The notes below the pieces were generated by a model. It did not search any database. It had not been told where the DNA came from and saw only the letters and a program-made list of their open reading frames with translations. DNA of 64,000 nucleotides from NCBI GenBank assembly GCA_013362805.1, contig JABFVL010000021.1, forward strand, positions 1 through 64,000, in the 5' to 3' direction. A program made the position numbers and the translations under genes. Shown piece after piece: positions 1 to 8,975 of the stretch (the stretch's first letter is position 1; each line of letters opens with the position of its first letter). The stretch is from Mycobacteriales bacterium (GTDB taxonomy: Bacteria; Actinomycetota; Actinomycetes; Mycobacteriales; QHCE01).

Positions 1-447
1 GCCAGCGGCGATGAAGATACACTCCAGCGCCTGGAGATTGTAAACCGGCTCATCGAGCACCTCAGCTGACCAACCGGCCACCGTCATGACCACGATGCCC
101 CAGGCGATGAGAGCGACCACAGTTCCGAGCCCAACGAAAATACCGGCAGCGAAAACGGGTGCCACCAAATATGGAATCGTTGCCCCGGTGGCTTCGTTGA
201 TCATGGCGCCGCCGATTGCAGCGATCGCTACTTCGGCGATGCGACCCGCTCGGGTAATAAATCGATGCTGGGGCCCGACCAATGAGATCGTTCCTGCCAG
301 CAGCATGCCGAGCCACCAGAGCCACGGCCAGGGCGAGCGCACGTTGGAGATGAGCAGCAGCGCTACCAACACGAGCATCGCCACCCGGGCACCAAATGCA
401 AGAACCGCCGGGCGGATCGAGAAGGTAGTCGCGGTGGTCTCAGCCAT
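1..447 (-). CDS. Partial multi-pass membrane protein, possibly a sensor kinase N-terminus
   Basis: An open frame runs from an ATG at 447-445 to the left edge (149 residues, no stop), so the C-terminus is missing. It overlaps the end of the acyl-CoA synthetase gene by 8 bp, suggesting translational coupling. After a short polar N-terminus come about four hydrophobic segments (roughly residues 17-36, 41-60, 72-92, 96-125), then a soluble stretch ending in LEVLDEPVYNLQ-like sequence near residue 135. That architecture resembles the membrane sensory part of actinobacterial sensor histidine kinases or similar signalling proteins, but no catalytic domain is visible. Membrane location is well supported; the sensor role is inference only. 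Confidence 0.6.
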   Translation of the reverse strand, partial: MAETTATTFSIRPAVLAFGARVAMLVLVALLLISNVRSPWPWLWWLGMLLAGTISLVGPQHRFITRAGRIAEVAIAAIGGAMINEATGATIPYLVAPVFAAGIFVGLGTVVALIAWGIVVMTVAGWSAEVLDEPVYNLQALECIFIAAG

Positions 448-2245
448 TCCCTTCACCGTAAATGCTGGAGATGTCGGTGGCGAAGTACTTTGTCGCCTCA
501 GATCTCTTGACCTTTTGACTTGGGGTTAGTAGGTCATTTTCGATTGTGAAATCTTCGGCGAGTATTCGGAACACCTTGATCATCTCGGCCCTGGACACTT
601 GCTCATTGGCCTCATCGACAAGTTTCTGCAGTTCCGCAACGAGCCCAGGATCTTCTCTGAGCTGAGTGATCGTGGCGCTGGCCGCCTTGTGATGATCTCG
701 TTTGAAGATTTCGAAATTCTCGGGGTCTACCGTGATGAGGGCGGAAATGAAGGGTTTCCCGTCACCAATCACCATGACTTGCGATACCAAGGGGTGGCGC
801 CGGATTCTGTCTTCCAAAGGCGCGGGAGCGACATTTTTGCCGCCCGCGGTGACGAGCATTTCTTTCTTGCGTCCGGTGACCGTCAAATAGCCGTCATTGA
901 GTGCGCCAAGATCTCCGGTGTGGAACCAGCCTTGCTCGTCGATCGTTTCCTCGGTGGCCGATGGATTGCCCCAATATCCGCGCAATACCACGTCGCCGCG
1001 CACCAGAATTTCGCCGTCATCGGCGATACCGATAGAGGTGCCGGGCATGGGCCGGCCCACGGTGCCAATGCGGATTTCTCCGCGCCGGTTTACCGTTGCG
1101 GGGGCAGTGGTTTCGGTGAGGCCGTATCCCTCATAAACCACGACGCCTATTCCGCGAAAGAAATGCGCGAGGCGTGGGCCAAGGGGAGCGCCCCCGGAAA
1201 TGGCGGTAGTGCATTGTCCACCTAGGACCGCACGGATTTTTCCGTAGACCAGTCGATCGAACAATCTATGTTTTACCCGCAAAACGAAGGGGATTTTTCC
1301 CTTTTCCATCGCCTGGCTGTAGGCGATGGCGCACCGCTCCGCGGCATCGAAAATGCGGCCCTTCCCAGCTTCGTGAGCTTTGCGCCTGGCCCCAGCATGG
1401 AGCTTCTCGAACACGCGGGGCACGGCGACCATCAAGGTGGGTGGGTTCAATTGAACCGCGTCCAGCAGCTTTTTGGGGTCATCGCAAAACGACATGGTCA
1501 CCCGGGCGGTCACCGCGCACACCGCGATATAGCGCGCGAGCACATGCGCCAAAGGTAGGAACATCAATGTCTGTGATGACGGGCTGAATTCGTGATCGAA
1601 ACAGGCCAGGGCGTTGGCGACGCCAGGCAAAAAATTGCGGTGGGTGAGCGCGCATCCTTTCGGGCGGCCGGTGGTGCCCGATGTGTAAATCACCGTGGCT
1701 AGATCATCGGCGTTGACCGCACTTCGGCGAGCTTCGAACTCATTATCCGGCACCGCTTCGCCCAGCTGGGTAAGCACTTTTTCGGCGCTCGGTTCGGCGT
1801 CTATTTGCCACACATGGCGCAGAGCAGGGAGTTTGTCGCGAACTTGAGCAATGGTGACGGCATGCTGGGGTGTTTCCACAATGCAAGCAACAGCACCTGA
1901 GTCGGAAAGGATCCATTGAGCCTGTTGGGCCGATGACGTTTCATAGATGGGCACGGTGACCGCGCCAGCCGCCCAAATCGCGTAGTCGATAAGGGTCCAC
2001 TCGAAACGTGTCCGTGACATCAACGCGACACGATCGCCCGCACTGACGCCGGCGGCCATGAGCCCTTTGGCGAGGTCAGCGACGAGTTTTTGAAACTCTC
2101 GGGCGCTCACAGTTTCTTGTCGTGTGCCTCGTTGTCGCACGAGCAGTGGATCATCGGGGTGGGTGCGCGCGTTTTCCCATGCCGCATCGGTGAGGTTAGT
2201 TTCATCGGCGACCGTGACAAGTGCGGCAGTGGTGTACTCGTGCAC
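440..2245 (-). CDS. Long-chain fatty-acid--CoA ligase (FadD15-like)
   Basis: This is an ANL-superfamily adenylating enzyme that activates fatty acids to acyl-CoA via acyl-AMP. The AMP-binding P-loop YTSGTTGRPKG lies near residue 190, followed by GYGLTETT and GWFHTGDLG and a C-terminal GRKKEMLVTAGGKN segment carrying hinge and lysine features. From the GTG at 2245 the protein is about 601 residues, matching M. tuberculosis FadD15 (about 600). I prefer this start because AGAGG sits about 5 bases upstream; the frame stays open to 2287 with a longer, unconserved leader. The downstream SRPBCC and ArsA-like genes, here divergent, mirror the Rv2184c-Rv2187 neighbourhood. The exact chain-length preference is not readable. 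Confidence 0.9.
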   Translation of the reverse strand: MHEYTTAALVTVADETNLTDAAWENARTHPDDPLLVRQRGTRQETVSAREFQKLVADLAKGLMAAGVSAGDRVALMSRTRFEWTLIDYAIWAAGAVTVPIYETSSAQQAQWILSDSGAVACIVETPQHAVTIAQVRDKLPALRHVWQIDAEPSAEKVLTQLGEAVPDNEFEARRSAVNADDLATVIYTSGTTGRPKGCALTHRNFLPGVANALACFDHEFSPSSQTLMFLPLAHVLARYIAVCAVTARVTMSFCDDPKKLLDAVQLNPPTLMVAVPRVFEKLHAGARRKAHEAGKGRIFDAAERCAIAYSQAMEKGKIPFVLRVKHRLFDRLVYGKIRAVLGGQCTTAISGGAPLGPRLAHFFRGIGVVVYEGYGLTETTAPATVNRRGEIRIGTVGRPMPGTSIGIADDGEILVRGDVVLRGYWGNPSATEETIDEQGWFHTGDLGALNDGYLTVTGRKKEMLVTAGGKNVAPAPLEDRIRRHPLVSQVMVIGDGKPFISALITVDPENFEIFKRDHHKAASATITQLREDPGLVAELQKLVDEANEQVSRAEMIKVFRILAEDFTIENDLLTPSQKVKRSEATKYFATDISSIYGEGNG

Positions 2246-2421
2246 CGGAACCTCTCGCTTGAGCAATTGTGCGGATTGATGCGGCAATTCGCGGGAATAT
2301 TAATTGACCATACTGCAATCAGGCACCGCTTATGACTCAGCGAAGCCTAGACATAACAGCATTGTTAGACGCCGGTGGTCAGCGCGGACGTTTGATGATC
2401 GCGTCGAGTAGCCTTCCGCAC

Positions 2422-2877
2422 ATGGCGGATTCCTCCACACGCTCAGTTATCGTCGCGGCTACCCCAGAAGCGATCGCCGCGGTTATCACCGATTTCACCA
2501 GCTACCCCGAGTGGGTTGGTGGCATCACCGCTGTCCAGGTTCAGGAGTCCATCGATTCCGGTCCGGATGCGGGGCTTGCCCGTGCGGTCAAATTCTCCTT
2601 GGATGCGGGGATCGTTAGGGACGAGTACGTTCTGCGGTATTCCTACACGCGCGAACACGATGAGCTTCGGGTGATCGCCTGGGAGCTGGCCGCGAGTCAA
2701 ACCCAGAAATCACAGGTGGGAAGTTACACACTGCACCCGGTCGCCCACGGCACTGAAGTGACATATGCCCTCACTGTCGAACTGAAGATACCGATGCTTG
2801 GCATGTTCAAACGTAAAGCCGAAAAGGTCATTATGGACACCGCTTTGAAGGAGCTTAAAAAGCGTGTTGAGCAGTAG
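2422..2877 (+). CDS. SRPBCC (polyketide cyclase/dehydrase-like) protein, Rv2185c-type
   Basis: This about 151-residue START/SRPBCC-fold protein begins MADSSTRSVIVAATPEAIAAV and contains the typical ITDFTSYPEWVGGI segment early in the helix-grip fold. The family binds hydrophobic ligands, but no substrate can be predicted. An upstream in-frame ATG at 2332 would add 30 unconserved residues, so the ATG at 2422 is preferred, although no strong ribosome site precedes either. Its end overlaps the ArsA-like gene start by 14 bp, implying a two-gene operon. The same pair (Rv2185c-Rv2184c) occurs in mycobacteria next to fadD15, which supports membership of a conserved lipid-linked neighbourhood. Confidence 0.8.
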   Translation: MADSSTRSVIVAATPEAIAAVITDFTSYPEWVGGITAVQVQESIDSGPDAGLARAVKFSLDAGIVRDEYVLRYSYTREHDELRVIAWELAASQTQKSQVGSYTLHPVAHGTEVTYALTVELKIPMLGMFKRKAEKVIMDTALKELKKRVEQ

Positions 2878-4003
2878 TTTGGTGCTGTTCACCGGCAAAG
2901 GCGGGGTGGGCAAAACTACGAATGCCGCGGCTGCGGCCGCACGCTGTGCCGCCACCGGTCGCAAGACGATTGTGGTGTCAGCGGACCCGGCGCATTCTTT
3001 GGCCGATGTACTTAATGTCCCGCTGGGAGCTGAACCGACTTTGGTAAGTGAAAGTCTGTTCGCCGCTCATCTCGATGGGACAGCGGAGTTCCATCGAGCC
3101 TGGGGAAAAATTCGTGCTTATCTGGGCACGATCTTGACTGCCAGTGGGCTGAATGAGGTGACTAGCGCTCAAGTGTTGACCCCTCCGGGTGCGGCCGAGC
3201 TCGGCGCTCGGGTCGCGCTCAATGCTCTTGTCGATAGCGCCACTTACGAGGTAGTTGTGGTGGACTGCGCACCCACCTCGGAAACCTTGCGATTGTTGGC
3301 GCTCCCCACGGCGTTGGACTGGTTTTTGGCTCGGGTAAACCCCGGTTCGATGCTGAAATCACTGTGGCATCGTGGCACTGGAATTCCCTTGCCGGGAAGT
3401 GATGTCCTGTCGGCGCTAGATGAATTGCGGGCATCACTGAGCGCTGTTGAGGCCATGTTGCGTGCGCCTACGGCGAGCATTCGATTGGTGTCAGGCCTGG
3501 AACGGGTCGTCATTGCCGAAACGCGGCGGCTTTTCACGACGTTGACAGTGCTCGGATATCACGTTGATGGCGTTGTAGCGAACCGAGTGATGTCCCTCGG
3601 CGAACGGGAATGGCCTACTGAATGGGCGCGCGCTCACCAGGTCGCTATATCGGACTTGCACGACAGTTTCCCCGACTATCCGGTGTGGACGGTTCCATTT
3701 TTGGCTCACGAACCCATCGGCTGTCGGGCGCTCGCGGAAGTCGGTTTTGCAAGTTACGGCGCATCGGGAGTGATTGGACAAGAACGAACTGAGCCCATGG
3801 TGGTAACTCCCAACTCGCTGACGTTGCCAACGGGTTTTGCTGACGATGCGCAGTTGCGCGTTGCCGTGGCGGGCACCGATCTGGTGATCACAATTGATGG
3901 CCATCGACGGCTTATCGCGCTGCCTGAGGCGCTATCGGGGCGCCCTGTGCGTCAAGCCCGATTGCGGGACGGTGAACTTCGTCTTAGCTTCGGTTCACCC
4001 TGA
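2864..4003 (+). CDS. ArsA/Get3-like ATPase with C-terminal HSP20-like domain
   Basis: A deviant Walker A motif GKGGVGKTT at residues 10-18 and VSADPAHSLADVL identify the ArsA/Get3 branch of the SIMIBI ATPases. A further conserved VVVDCAPTSETLRLL segment lies near residue 130. The last about 75 residues (LTLPTGFADDAQLRVAVAGT onward) resemble the small HSP20-like domain appended to many bacterial ArsA homologues. There is no arsenite operon nearby, so arsenic export is unlikely; the actual client or ion is unknown. The GTG start overlaps the SRPBCC gene by 14 bp. The 3' end overlaps the convergent methyltransferase gene by 9 bp. Confidence 0.85.
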   Translation: MLSSSLVLFTGKGGVGKTTNAAAAAARCAATGRKTIVVSADPAHSLADVLNVPLGAEPTLVSESLFAAHLDGTAEFHRAWGKIRAYLGTILTASGLNEVTSAQVLTPPGAAELGARVALNALVDSATYEVVVVDCAPTSETLRLLALPTALDWFLARVNPGSMLKSLWHRGTGIPLPGSDVLSALDELRASLSAVEAMLRAPTASIRLVSGLERVVIAETRRLFTTLTVLGYHVDGVVANRVMSLGEREWPTEWARAHQVAISDLHDSFPDYPVWTVPFLAHEPIGCRALAEVGFASYGASGVIGQERTEPMVVTPNSLTLPTGFADDAQLRVAVAGTDLVITIDGHRRLIALPEALSGRPVRQARLRDGELRLSFGSP

Positions 4004-4702
4004 ACGCATTTGAAGAAAAACGGCTTGCTGCGGCAGCACATGTGAGACGAGTTTCCCCTGCTCAAAGCGGTACACCATCAGTGCGTGCCCAATCGTGGCG
4101 ACGATGCGCCCATCGGGAGCAAGTTGTTCCACCCAAGCTCTTGGCAAACGAGGAACGCCAACGGTTGCGATGATTCGGTCAAATGGGGCGCGGGGTGGGT
4201 AGCCATCGTATCCATCCCCGGTCACCACCAGAGGTTCATAGCCGAGCGTGCGCAGATGCGCGCGGGCGTCGTGGGTCAACGCCGGGTCTATATCGACGCT
4301 CGTGACGTTGTCATCGCCGAGCCGGTGGCACAACAAGCCGGCGTTATATCCGCTGCCGGTGCCTATTTCCAGGACTGAATCCCCATCCTGCGCTTCGAGT
4401 GCTTCCAACATGATGGCCATGATGCTGGGCTGGCTCGACGTGCTGGTGGGTTCACCGTTGCGATATTGAACCAATAGGCTGGTGTCTGTGTAGACACCAT
4501 TGAGCCATATGTCTGGATTGGTGCTCATGGAGTGGGCGTGCACTCGGCCGCCCAACTCCAGGTGGTAAAACTCGGGCACAAACACATGGCGGGGCATGTC
4601 ACGGAATGCTGCTATCCATTCCGGGGAGCGCAACGTTTCATCTTCGATGAGCCGCGAAACCAATGCCTCGCGTAGTTGGGTGGCCCGATGTGGTTCCGAC
4701 AT
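3995..4702 (-). CDS. Protein-L-isoaspartate O-methyltransferase-like SAM methyltransferase
   Basis: The 235-residue protein has the PCMT-family N-terminal pattern (EWIAAFRDMPRHVFVPEFY) and SAM-binding motif I VLEIGTGSGYNAGLL near residue 115, followed by VTSVDIDP. PCMT enzymes methylate isoaspartyl residues as protein repair, and relatives act in peptide natural-product maturation. No precursor peptide or maturation gene is adjacent, so repair or an unknown substrate is likelier. The start ATG at 4702 gives a normal PCMT length; only a weak GGGG lies upstream. It is transcribed away from the S9 peptidase gene behind it with a 146 bp gap. Confidence 0.75.
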   Translation of the reverse strand: MSEPHRATQLREALVSRLIEDETLRSPEWIAAFRDMPRHVFVPEFYHLELGGRVHAHSMSTNPDIWLNGVYTDTSLLVQYRNGEPTSTSSQPSIMAIMLEALEAQDGDSVLEIGTGSGYNAGLLCHRLGDDNVTSVDIDPALTHDARAHLRTLGYEPLVVTGDGYDGYPPRAPFDRIIATVGVPRLPRAWVEQLAPDGRIVATIGHALMVYRFEQGKLVSHVLPQQAVFLQMRSG

Positions 4703-4848
4703 GGTTTGCCCCGCTTGGACGAGGATATGTCCTGTTTCATTGAGCGTAGGCGCATTCGGAGGTGGCCTCTAGCTCCGGAGGGCTGTCAGCTCGATGTCTG
4801 GGCATGGACCCGCCACCTGGGGTGCTAGCCCATCTCTCTTGGGAACGC

Positions 4849-6783
4849 TTATCGCCGCGGGGTATTTTTGGGTGAGCCAGGTGGATACGGCGAGGTATGC
4901 ATGGCGCCCATTGTGCGTGGTGGGGTTTTGCTCGTGTTAACGGTCAAGTCCAAACCGGCGAACAGCACCGCGCGCACATAATCGTCAAACAATTGCACCT
5001 GCTCGTTTGTTTGATACTTTTCGTTATGGCCACCAGCAAATTTTTTGCCCTGAACAGGTTTACCAAGGTGCTCGGCAAGGTTGAGATAGTTCTCGACTTG
5101 CTCGGGGACATAGCGAGTGTCTTCGGTGAAATAAGCCAGGTGAACCGGACACTCTACAAAGGGCAGCCATGTCATAGGTGAGCCGCTTCGCCATGTCTCG
5201 GGCTTTTGGGCTGGGGTGCCGTCGAAATGCATCACATGGGTGGGCTTGAAAATCGGGTCCCCGGAAGTCGATTCGTAGTTGCTTTGCGGGTCAGCTAGTG
5301 GAGCAGTAGCGAGATACCCGGCAGGGCAGGCCTGTGGATGTCGGCCGGCTATCTGCAATGTCAAATAGCCACCATAGGAATGACCCGTTGCCATAGTCCG
5401 CTTCGGATTAACAAATTCCCGCTTCTTGAGTGCCTCAAGCGCGCTCACACACTGATCTGCTTGTTCCATCCCCGGACGCCCCAACATTGCCGTGCGCCAA
5501 CTTTCCCCATATCCCGTTGAGCCCTCGTAGTTGGGTAGTAGGAGTAGCGCACCATGGTTGAGAGCTTGTCTATAACGAGGATCCAGTGGCTTGTTCATAT
5601 TGTGATCAGTCGGACCACCGTGCAAGCCAAGAAGTACCGAGTAGCCATTTTTCGGCGGCGACGCGGTTGGCTTGATGACGATCGTGGGAACCCCGCCGAG
5701 TAGCTCTTGCTTAATGTGGACAGGGTTGAGCTGGATCGGTTTAGGGGTAGGCAGCGGTAGTGGGACTGCGCCCGTGGTGCGGTATTGGTAGTCGTCGGAG
5801 ATGCTGGCCCAGCGGTATTCCACGTCACCGTTGGGACGCGGTGTTATCGCGTGGATACTGCCTTCGGTTGTGAGAATTCTCTGCGGTGTCTTGATCGGAG
5901 CGGCTGCTTGCCATTGGTGCAATTGGGTGTTGAAGCCGTCATCAAATCCTCCGACAATGTGGTTAGCGTCCGGAGTCCACGCCGCGACCGCGTACCACCA
6001 CCACTGATATCGATTGGCAAGGTCGCCGATCACTCCTTCGGTCGACATTTTGATGGCGCTTTCGGGCTCTGTGGCATCGGCCAGCACAAGGGAATAGCGG
6101 CCGCCCTGTTGTTCATCGCGGAGCAGCAGGCGGCTATCGCCTGGGCGTGGGCTGAAAGCTATTGGGGATGTGAATCTGCCGTCTCGACCGAAGGAATGTA
6201 AAAGTTCACCATCGGAGACACGACGGATGTCGGTGTAAACATTTGGGAAAGTCCCGGCGTGCAGTGCGACTAACGTTTCATCTGCCGAAAGCGCGGGCAT
6301 TTGAGATACAAACTCATCGCTGCCAACAATCTTCTGCGATTTGCCATCTCGAGCGATGTAAAAATTGAATCGGGTTTCATTGGGGCGGAGTTCACCCACA
6401 ACATCGGCCGAAAATGCCACCAAGGTATTGCCGACGGAAATCCCATATGAATGTGCGGGTTTTAAGTCGGACGCGACCAATTGATGGGTTCCTGGCTCAC
6501 TATCGAAAGGCTGTGTTACCCAGCTGCCAGTTTCATCCAAGCCGCCATTGGCCGAAGTATCAAACCACACCACCCGTTCGCCATCGGGTGAGATTCGGGC
6601 GTAGCTCACGCCCGTGGCCTGATTCGTAAGCTGGCGGTGCTGCTTCGTTTTCCTGTTCCAGGCAAATAGCTGGAATGCGTTTGAACCTTCTGGTTTGAAG
6701 CAGTAGATAGTCCGATTTGGTGCGTGTATTGCGGAATATAGTTCGACAACTTTTCCCGTGGTGAACTTACCCACACCATCCAC
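4849..6783 (-). CDS. S9-family peptidase (prolyl oligopeptidase/acylaminoacyl-peptidase type)
   Basis: This 644-residue protein has an N-terminal beta-propeller-like region of WD/TolB-style repeats (about residues 1-360) and a C-terminal alpha/beta hydrolase domain. The nucleophile motif GHSYGGYL, an oxyanion HGG (LLGLHGGPTDHN) and a late FAGGHN supplying the catalytic His are visible; the Asp probably lies in FTEDTRYVP. No signal peptide is seen, so it should act in the cytosol on short peptides. The start used is GTG at 6783; an alternative ATG lies at 6779 in another frame. It is followed upstream by a secreted protease-inhibitor gene on the same strand, but the different compartments argue against direct inhibition. 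Confidence 0.85.
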   Translation of the reverse strand: MDGVGKFTTGKVVELYSAIHAPNRTIYCFKPEGSNAFQLFAWNRKTKQHRQLTNQATGVSYARISPDGERVVWFDTSANGGLDETGSWVTQPFDSEPGTHQLVASDLKPAHSYGISVGNTLVAFSADVVGELRPNETRFNFYIARDGKSQKIVGSDEFVSQMPALSADETLVALHAGTFPNVYTDIRRVSDGELLHSFGRDGRFTSPIAFSPRPGDSRLLLRDEQQGGRYSLVLADATEPESAIKMSTEGVIGDLANRYQWWWYAVAAWTPDANHIVGGFDDGFNTQLHQWQAAAPIKTPQRILTTEGSIHAITPRPNGDVEYRWASISDDYQYRTTGAVPLPLPTPKPIQLNPVHIKQELLGGVPTIVIKPTASPPKNGYSVLLGLHGGPTDHNMNKPLDPRYRQALNHGALLLLPNYEGSTGYGESWRTAMLGRPGMEQADQCVSALEALKKREFVNPKRTMATGHSYGGYLTLQIAGRHPQACPAGYLATAPLADPQSNYESTSGDPIFKPTHVMHFDGTPAQKPETWRSGSPMTWLPFVECPVHLAYFTEDTRYVPEQVENYLNLAEHLGKPVQGKKFAGGHNEKYQTNEQVQLFDDYVRAVLFAGLDLTVNTSKTPPRTMGAMHTSPYPPGSPKNTPRR

Positions 6784-6807
6784 CTTGTCTTCACGGATCG
6801 GCTAGTT

Positions 6808-6852
6808 GAGAGGGCGCGGTGAGTCGGTAAACATGGCTTGCCGCACCCTCTC
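6808..6852. terminator. Inverted repeat, 12-bp arms
   Basis: GAGAGGGCGCGG at 6808-6819 pairs with CCGCACCCTCTC at 6841-6852, with one G-U in RNA and a 21-base loop. It lies between the inhibitor gene and the S9 peptidase gene, just upstream of the peptidase start. On the plus strand it is followed by TTATTTTA, but no plus-strand gene ends here. It could be a terminator for the inhibitor transcript or part of a leader or operator for the peptidase gene. Confidence 0.45.
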
Positions 6853-7013
6853 TTATTTTAGGCTTGTTCAGTCATCTGGGTTGTGGGCAGCTCTATCGCT
6901 TCAGCGCTCAGCTCATTGATGCGAGGTGGTTAATCCGGCGAAATTGGCGCCTTCTCCATGCGGCTTCAGGGAGCTGAGACAAGTTCTCTACCAGTCTTCA
7001 CACGATCAATTCT

Positions 7014-7403
7014 TTAGAAGACAAACATCTCACCGGTCGCTGCGCGCATTTGGCATTCATTGCCGTAAGTGTGCTGCCATTGGATGACACGTTGGTTATA
7101 GATTCCACGTGCGGTGACAGTGATGGGGTCAAAAAGCAGTACGCAGGCACTGTCTTGGTGCTGTAGCTGATCGAAGTCGCCGCCCGCGGCGTCGAGGGCT
7201 TCGCAGGCTTGAGCGGCGTGCGGGTGGTGTGCGCGCGAATCTGCGGGGCACTCGAGCGAGGTCCCGGACATGCCGCCAAGCCGGGACACGGTGAGGGCCA
7301 ACTTTTTATCGTTGTCGTCAGCTTGTGCGGGGCCGGTGAATGCTAGAGCTAGGGTCGCGAGGGTGGCGAGAAGAGCGGAGCCGGCGAGGGCGCGGCGATA
7401 CAT
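7014..7403 (-). CDS. Secreted Streptomyces subtilisin inhibitor (SSI)-family protein
   Basis: The 129-residue precursor starts with a classic signal peptide (MYRRALAG, hydrophobic LLATLATLALAF, likely cleavage after AQA near residue 28). The about 100-residue mature domain matches the SSI fold: the two cysteine pairs fall at SLEC/AQAC and SACV/NEC, and it ends GEMFVF. Aligning CVLLFDP with the SSI reactive loop CPMVYDP places Leu at P1, suggesting subtilisin- or chymotrypsin-like targets. The ATG at 7403 has an ideal AAGGAG 7 bases upstream (7411-7416 on the plus strand). SSI proteins inhibit extracellular serine proteases; the cognate protease is not in this window. Confidence 0.9.
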   Translation of the reverse strand: MYRRALAGSALLATLATLALAFTGPAQADDNDKKLALTVSRLGGMSGTSLECPADSRAHHPHAAQACEALDAAGGDFDQLQHQDSACVLLFDPITVTARGIYNQRVIQWQHTYGNECQMRAATGEMFVF

Positions 7404-7511
7404 ATAGATACTCCTTAGGTAGGAAAACTGTGCTATTTCATCACACACAAGTCAGTGGATTCCGCCCTATAGCACGGCAAATACGGAATATCAGTCAAAA
7501 AGGATTATCGA

Positions 7512-8765
7512 TCATCGTTGAAGTAGTGAGCGCAAGGTCGTGACCCCGCGCTGGTATCTGCTGGTGCTAATCTCGGCGCGCATCAACTCGGACACCGTTA
7601 CGGCCAAGTTCGCGACGGTCGCTGGCATACCATCAGAATTTTCCGTGAGATCAACCGCGGCCTCGGTCGCTTTATTAAGCAGGGCGCTGATCGACCCGAT
7701 TCGCCGCTCATCACTACTGGCCATGAAATCATGGTTCGTTCTAGCCAGCATTTCGTGTGGGTTTGTTTTGTGATCATGGGCGGCTTGGAGGTGGCCGATA
7801 TCCCACACCAAATCCACCAGCGCTCGAGGCATCCGGCCTTCGATATCGGCGAGCGCGAGGGTAAACATGCTGCCTATCGGTGCATGAACTTGAAGTAGAC
7901 GCTCAACGGAGCCGCCGGGGTCGGCATCATATTTCGCGCCGAACCTTGCCACGAAGTCAAGGTCGGGTAAGGCCACATTTCGTACCCTTTTACTCCAGCG
8001 GTCGATGTCATATTCGGCTTCGAATTTTGTGATCATGTTGTTGAGCGGGCCGTCCCCTTGCAGCAGACCTAGTAGCGTTCGCGGTCCTAGGTGGGGATGG
8101 TCCATCATGGTGCCGACGACCAAGCCGCCATCGCCATATTTCGGCAATGCTGAAGCGCGTAAAAGGTAGCTTTTCCGATCTGTAAGGCCTTGCCTGGTGA
8201 GAATCCGCATCACGTTGGCTTGGCTGTATCGTCCTAAGCCCTCGCGCAAATAAGACTGAGTTTCCACTGCATCCCGCAGCCGCAGTGCTTGCCAGAGCAG
8301 GCGGTGACCGTCGGCGGTGAGCATAGCGCTGTCGTTTGGGCCGTATTTTTCAACCTCTTGGGTTGCCGCGTAGCTGGCCGAGCCCAACTTTCTACGGAAC
8401 ATCGCGACGCGGCGATTCTTGTTGGTAGCGATGTGCGCGAGTTCGTGGCCTAGCACCTCGGCCGCGGTGTCAAACAGGCTTTCTCGGCCATGGCGCAACG
8501 CATTGCAGCGTCGTAAGCCGTCTGGGTCTATTTCCACGACGGGTTTACGTCGGTTTGAATTCACCTTGGCGCAACGCACCCGCTCAGACGAGCGCTTGTG
8601 ATGGTGATTGAGGTCGGCGCGTTCATATGAAAACGAGCCCACCTGCATGTCTAATGGCGCCAGCAGATTGTCGATATGTCCGATGATCTGATCCTCGGCA
8701 AGCCAAAGCAGCGCTTGCAGAGCCGGATCACCTAATTCGCTGCGAGTGCGATCTGAACCAGACAT
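7512..8765 (-). CDS. Protein of unknown function with a HELAH metallopeptidase-like motif
   Basis: I do not recognise this 417-residue protein. Its N-terminal half contains EVLGHELAHIATNKN (about residues 103-117), an HExxH-type zinc-binding helix preceded by a basic, His-rich stretch (NHHHKRSSERVR). A distal third zinc ligand cannot be assigned. The rest is helical, with no signal peptide or membrane segment, so a cytosolic location is expected. It stands alone between the secreted inhibitor gene and a divergent membrane-protein gene. It could be a true metallopeptidase or a peptidase-fold protein used as a sensor or effector. It has the average base composition of its surroundings. Confidence 0.65.
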   Translation of the reverse strand: MSGSDRTRSELGDPALQALLWLAEDQIIGHIDNLLAPLDMQVGSFSYERADLNHHHKRSSERVRCAKVNSNRRKPVVEIDPDGLRRCNALRHGRESLFDTAAEVLGHELAHIATNKNRRVAMFRRKLGSASYAATQEVEKYGPNDSAMLTADGHRLLWQALRLRDAVETQSYLREGLGRYSQANVMRILTRQGLTDRKSYLLRASALPKYGDGGLVVGTMMDHPHLGPRTLLGLLQGDGPLNNMITKFEAEYDIDRWSKRVRNVALPDLDFVARFGAKYDADPGGSVERLLQVHAPIGSMFTLALADIEGRMPRALVDLVWDIGHLQAAHDHKTNPHEMLARTNHDFMASSDERRIGSISALLNKATEAAVDLTENSDGMPATVANLAVTVSELMRAEISTSRYQRGVTTLRSLLQR

Positions 8766-8975
8766 ACGATGGAGATTACGGGTCGATTACACCGTTAAGT
8801 GACGGCGAATAGGAAATCGCGCCGCTTAGGACAAAATTCCCACCGTTCGGGCCATGTGGTAAGAGCGACCCCGCGAGCGTTATATATGTTTCCTACTGCT
8901 GCGAATGACAAACAGGTCTACGGGTTAGTCTTGCCCGTTCGCATCTAACGACAAGGCCGACCAGGGAGTCACCAC

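Noticed and set aside
599-1225. 208-codon plus-strand frame inside the acyl-CoA synthetase gene
   Set aside because: Antisense shadow of a well-supported gene, with no family motif.
2864-4003. Arsenite-efflux ATPase
   Set aside because: No arsB, arsR or arsD is nearby, and the HSP20-like tail marks a different bacterial ArsA branch.
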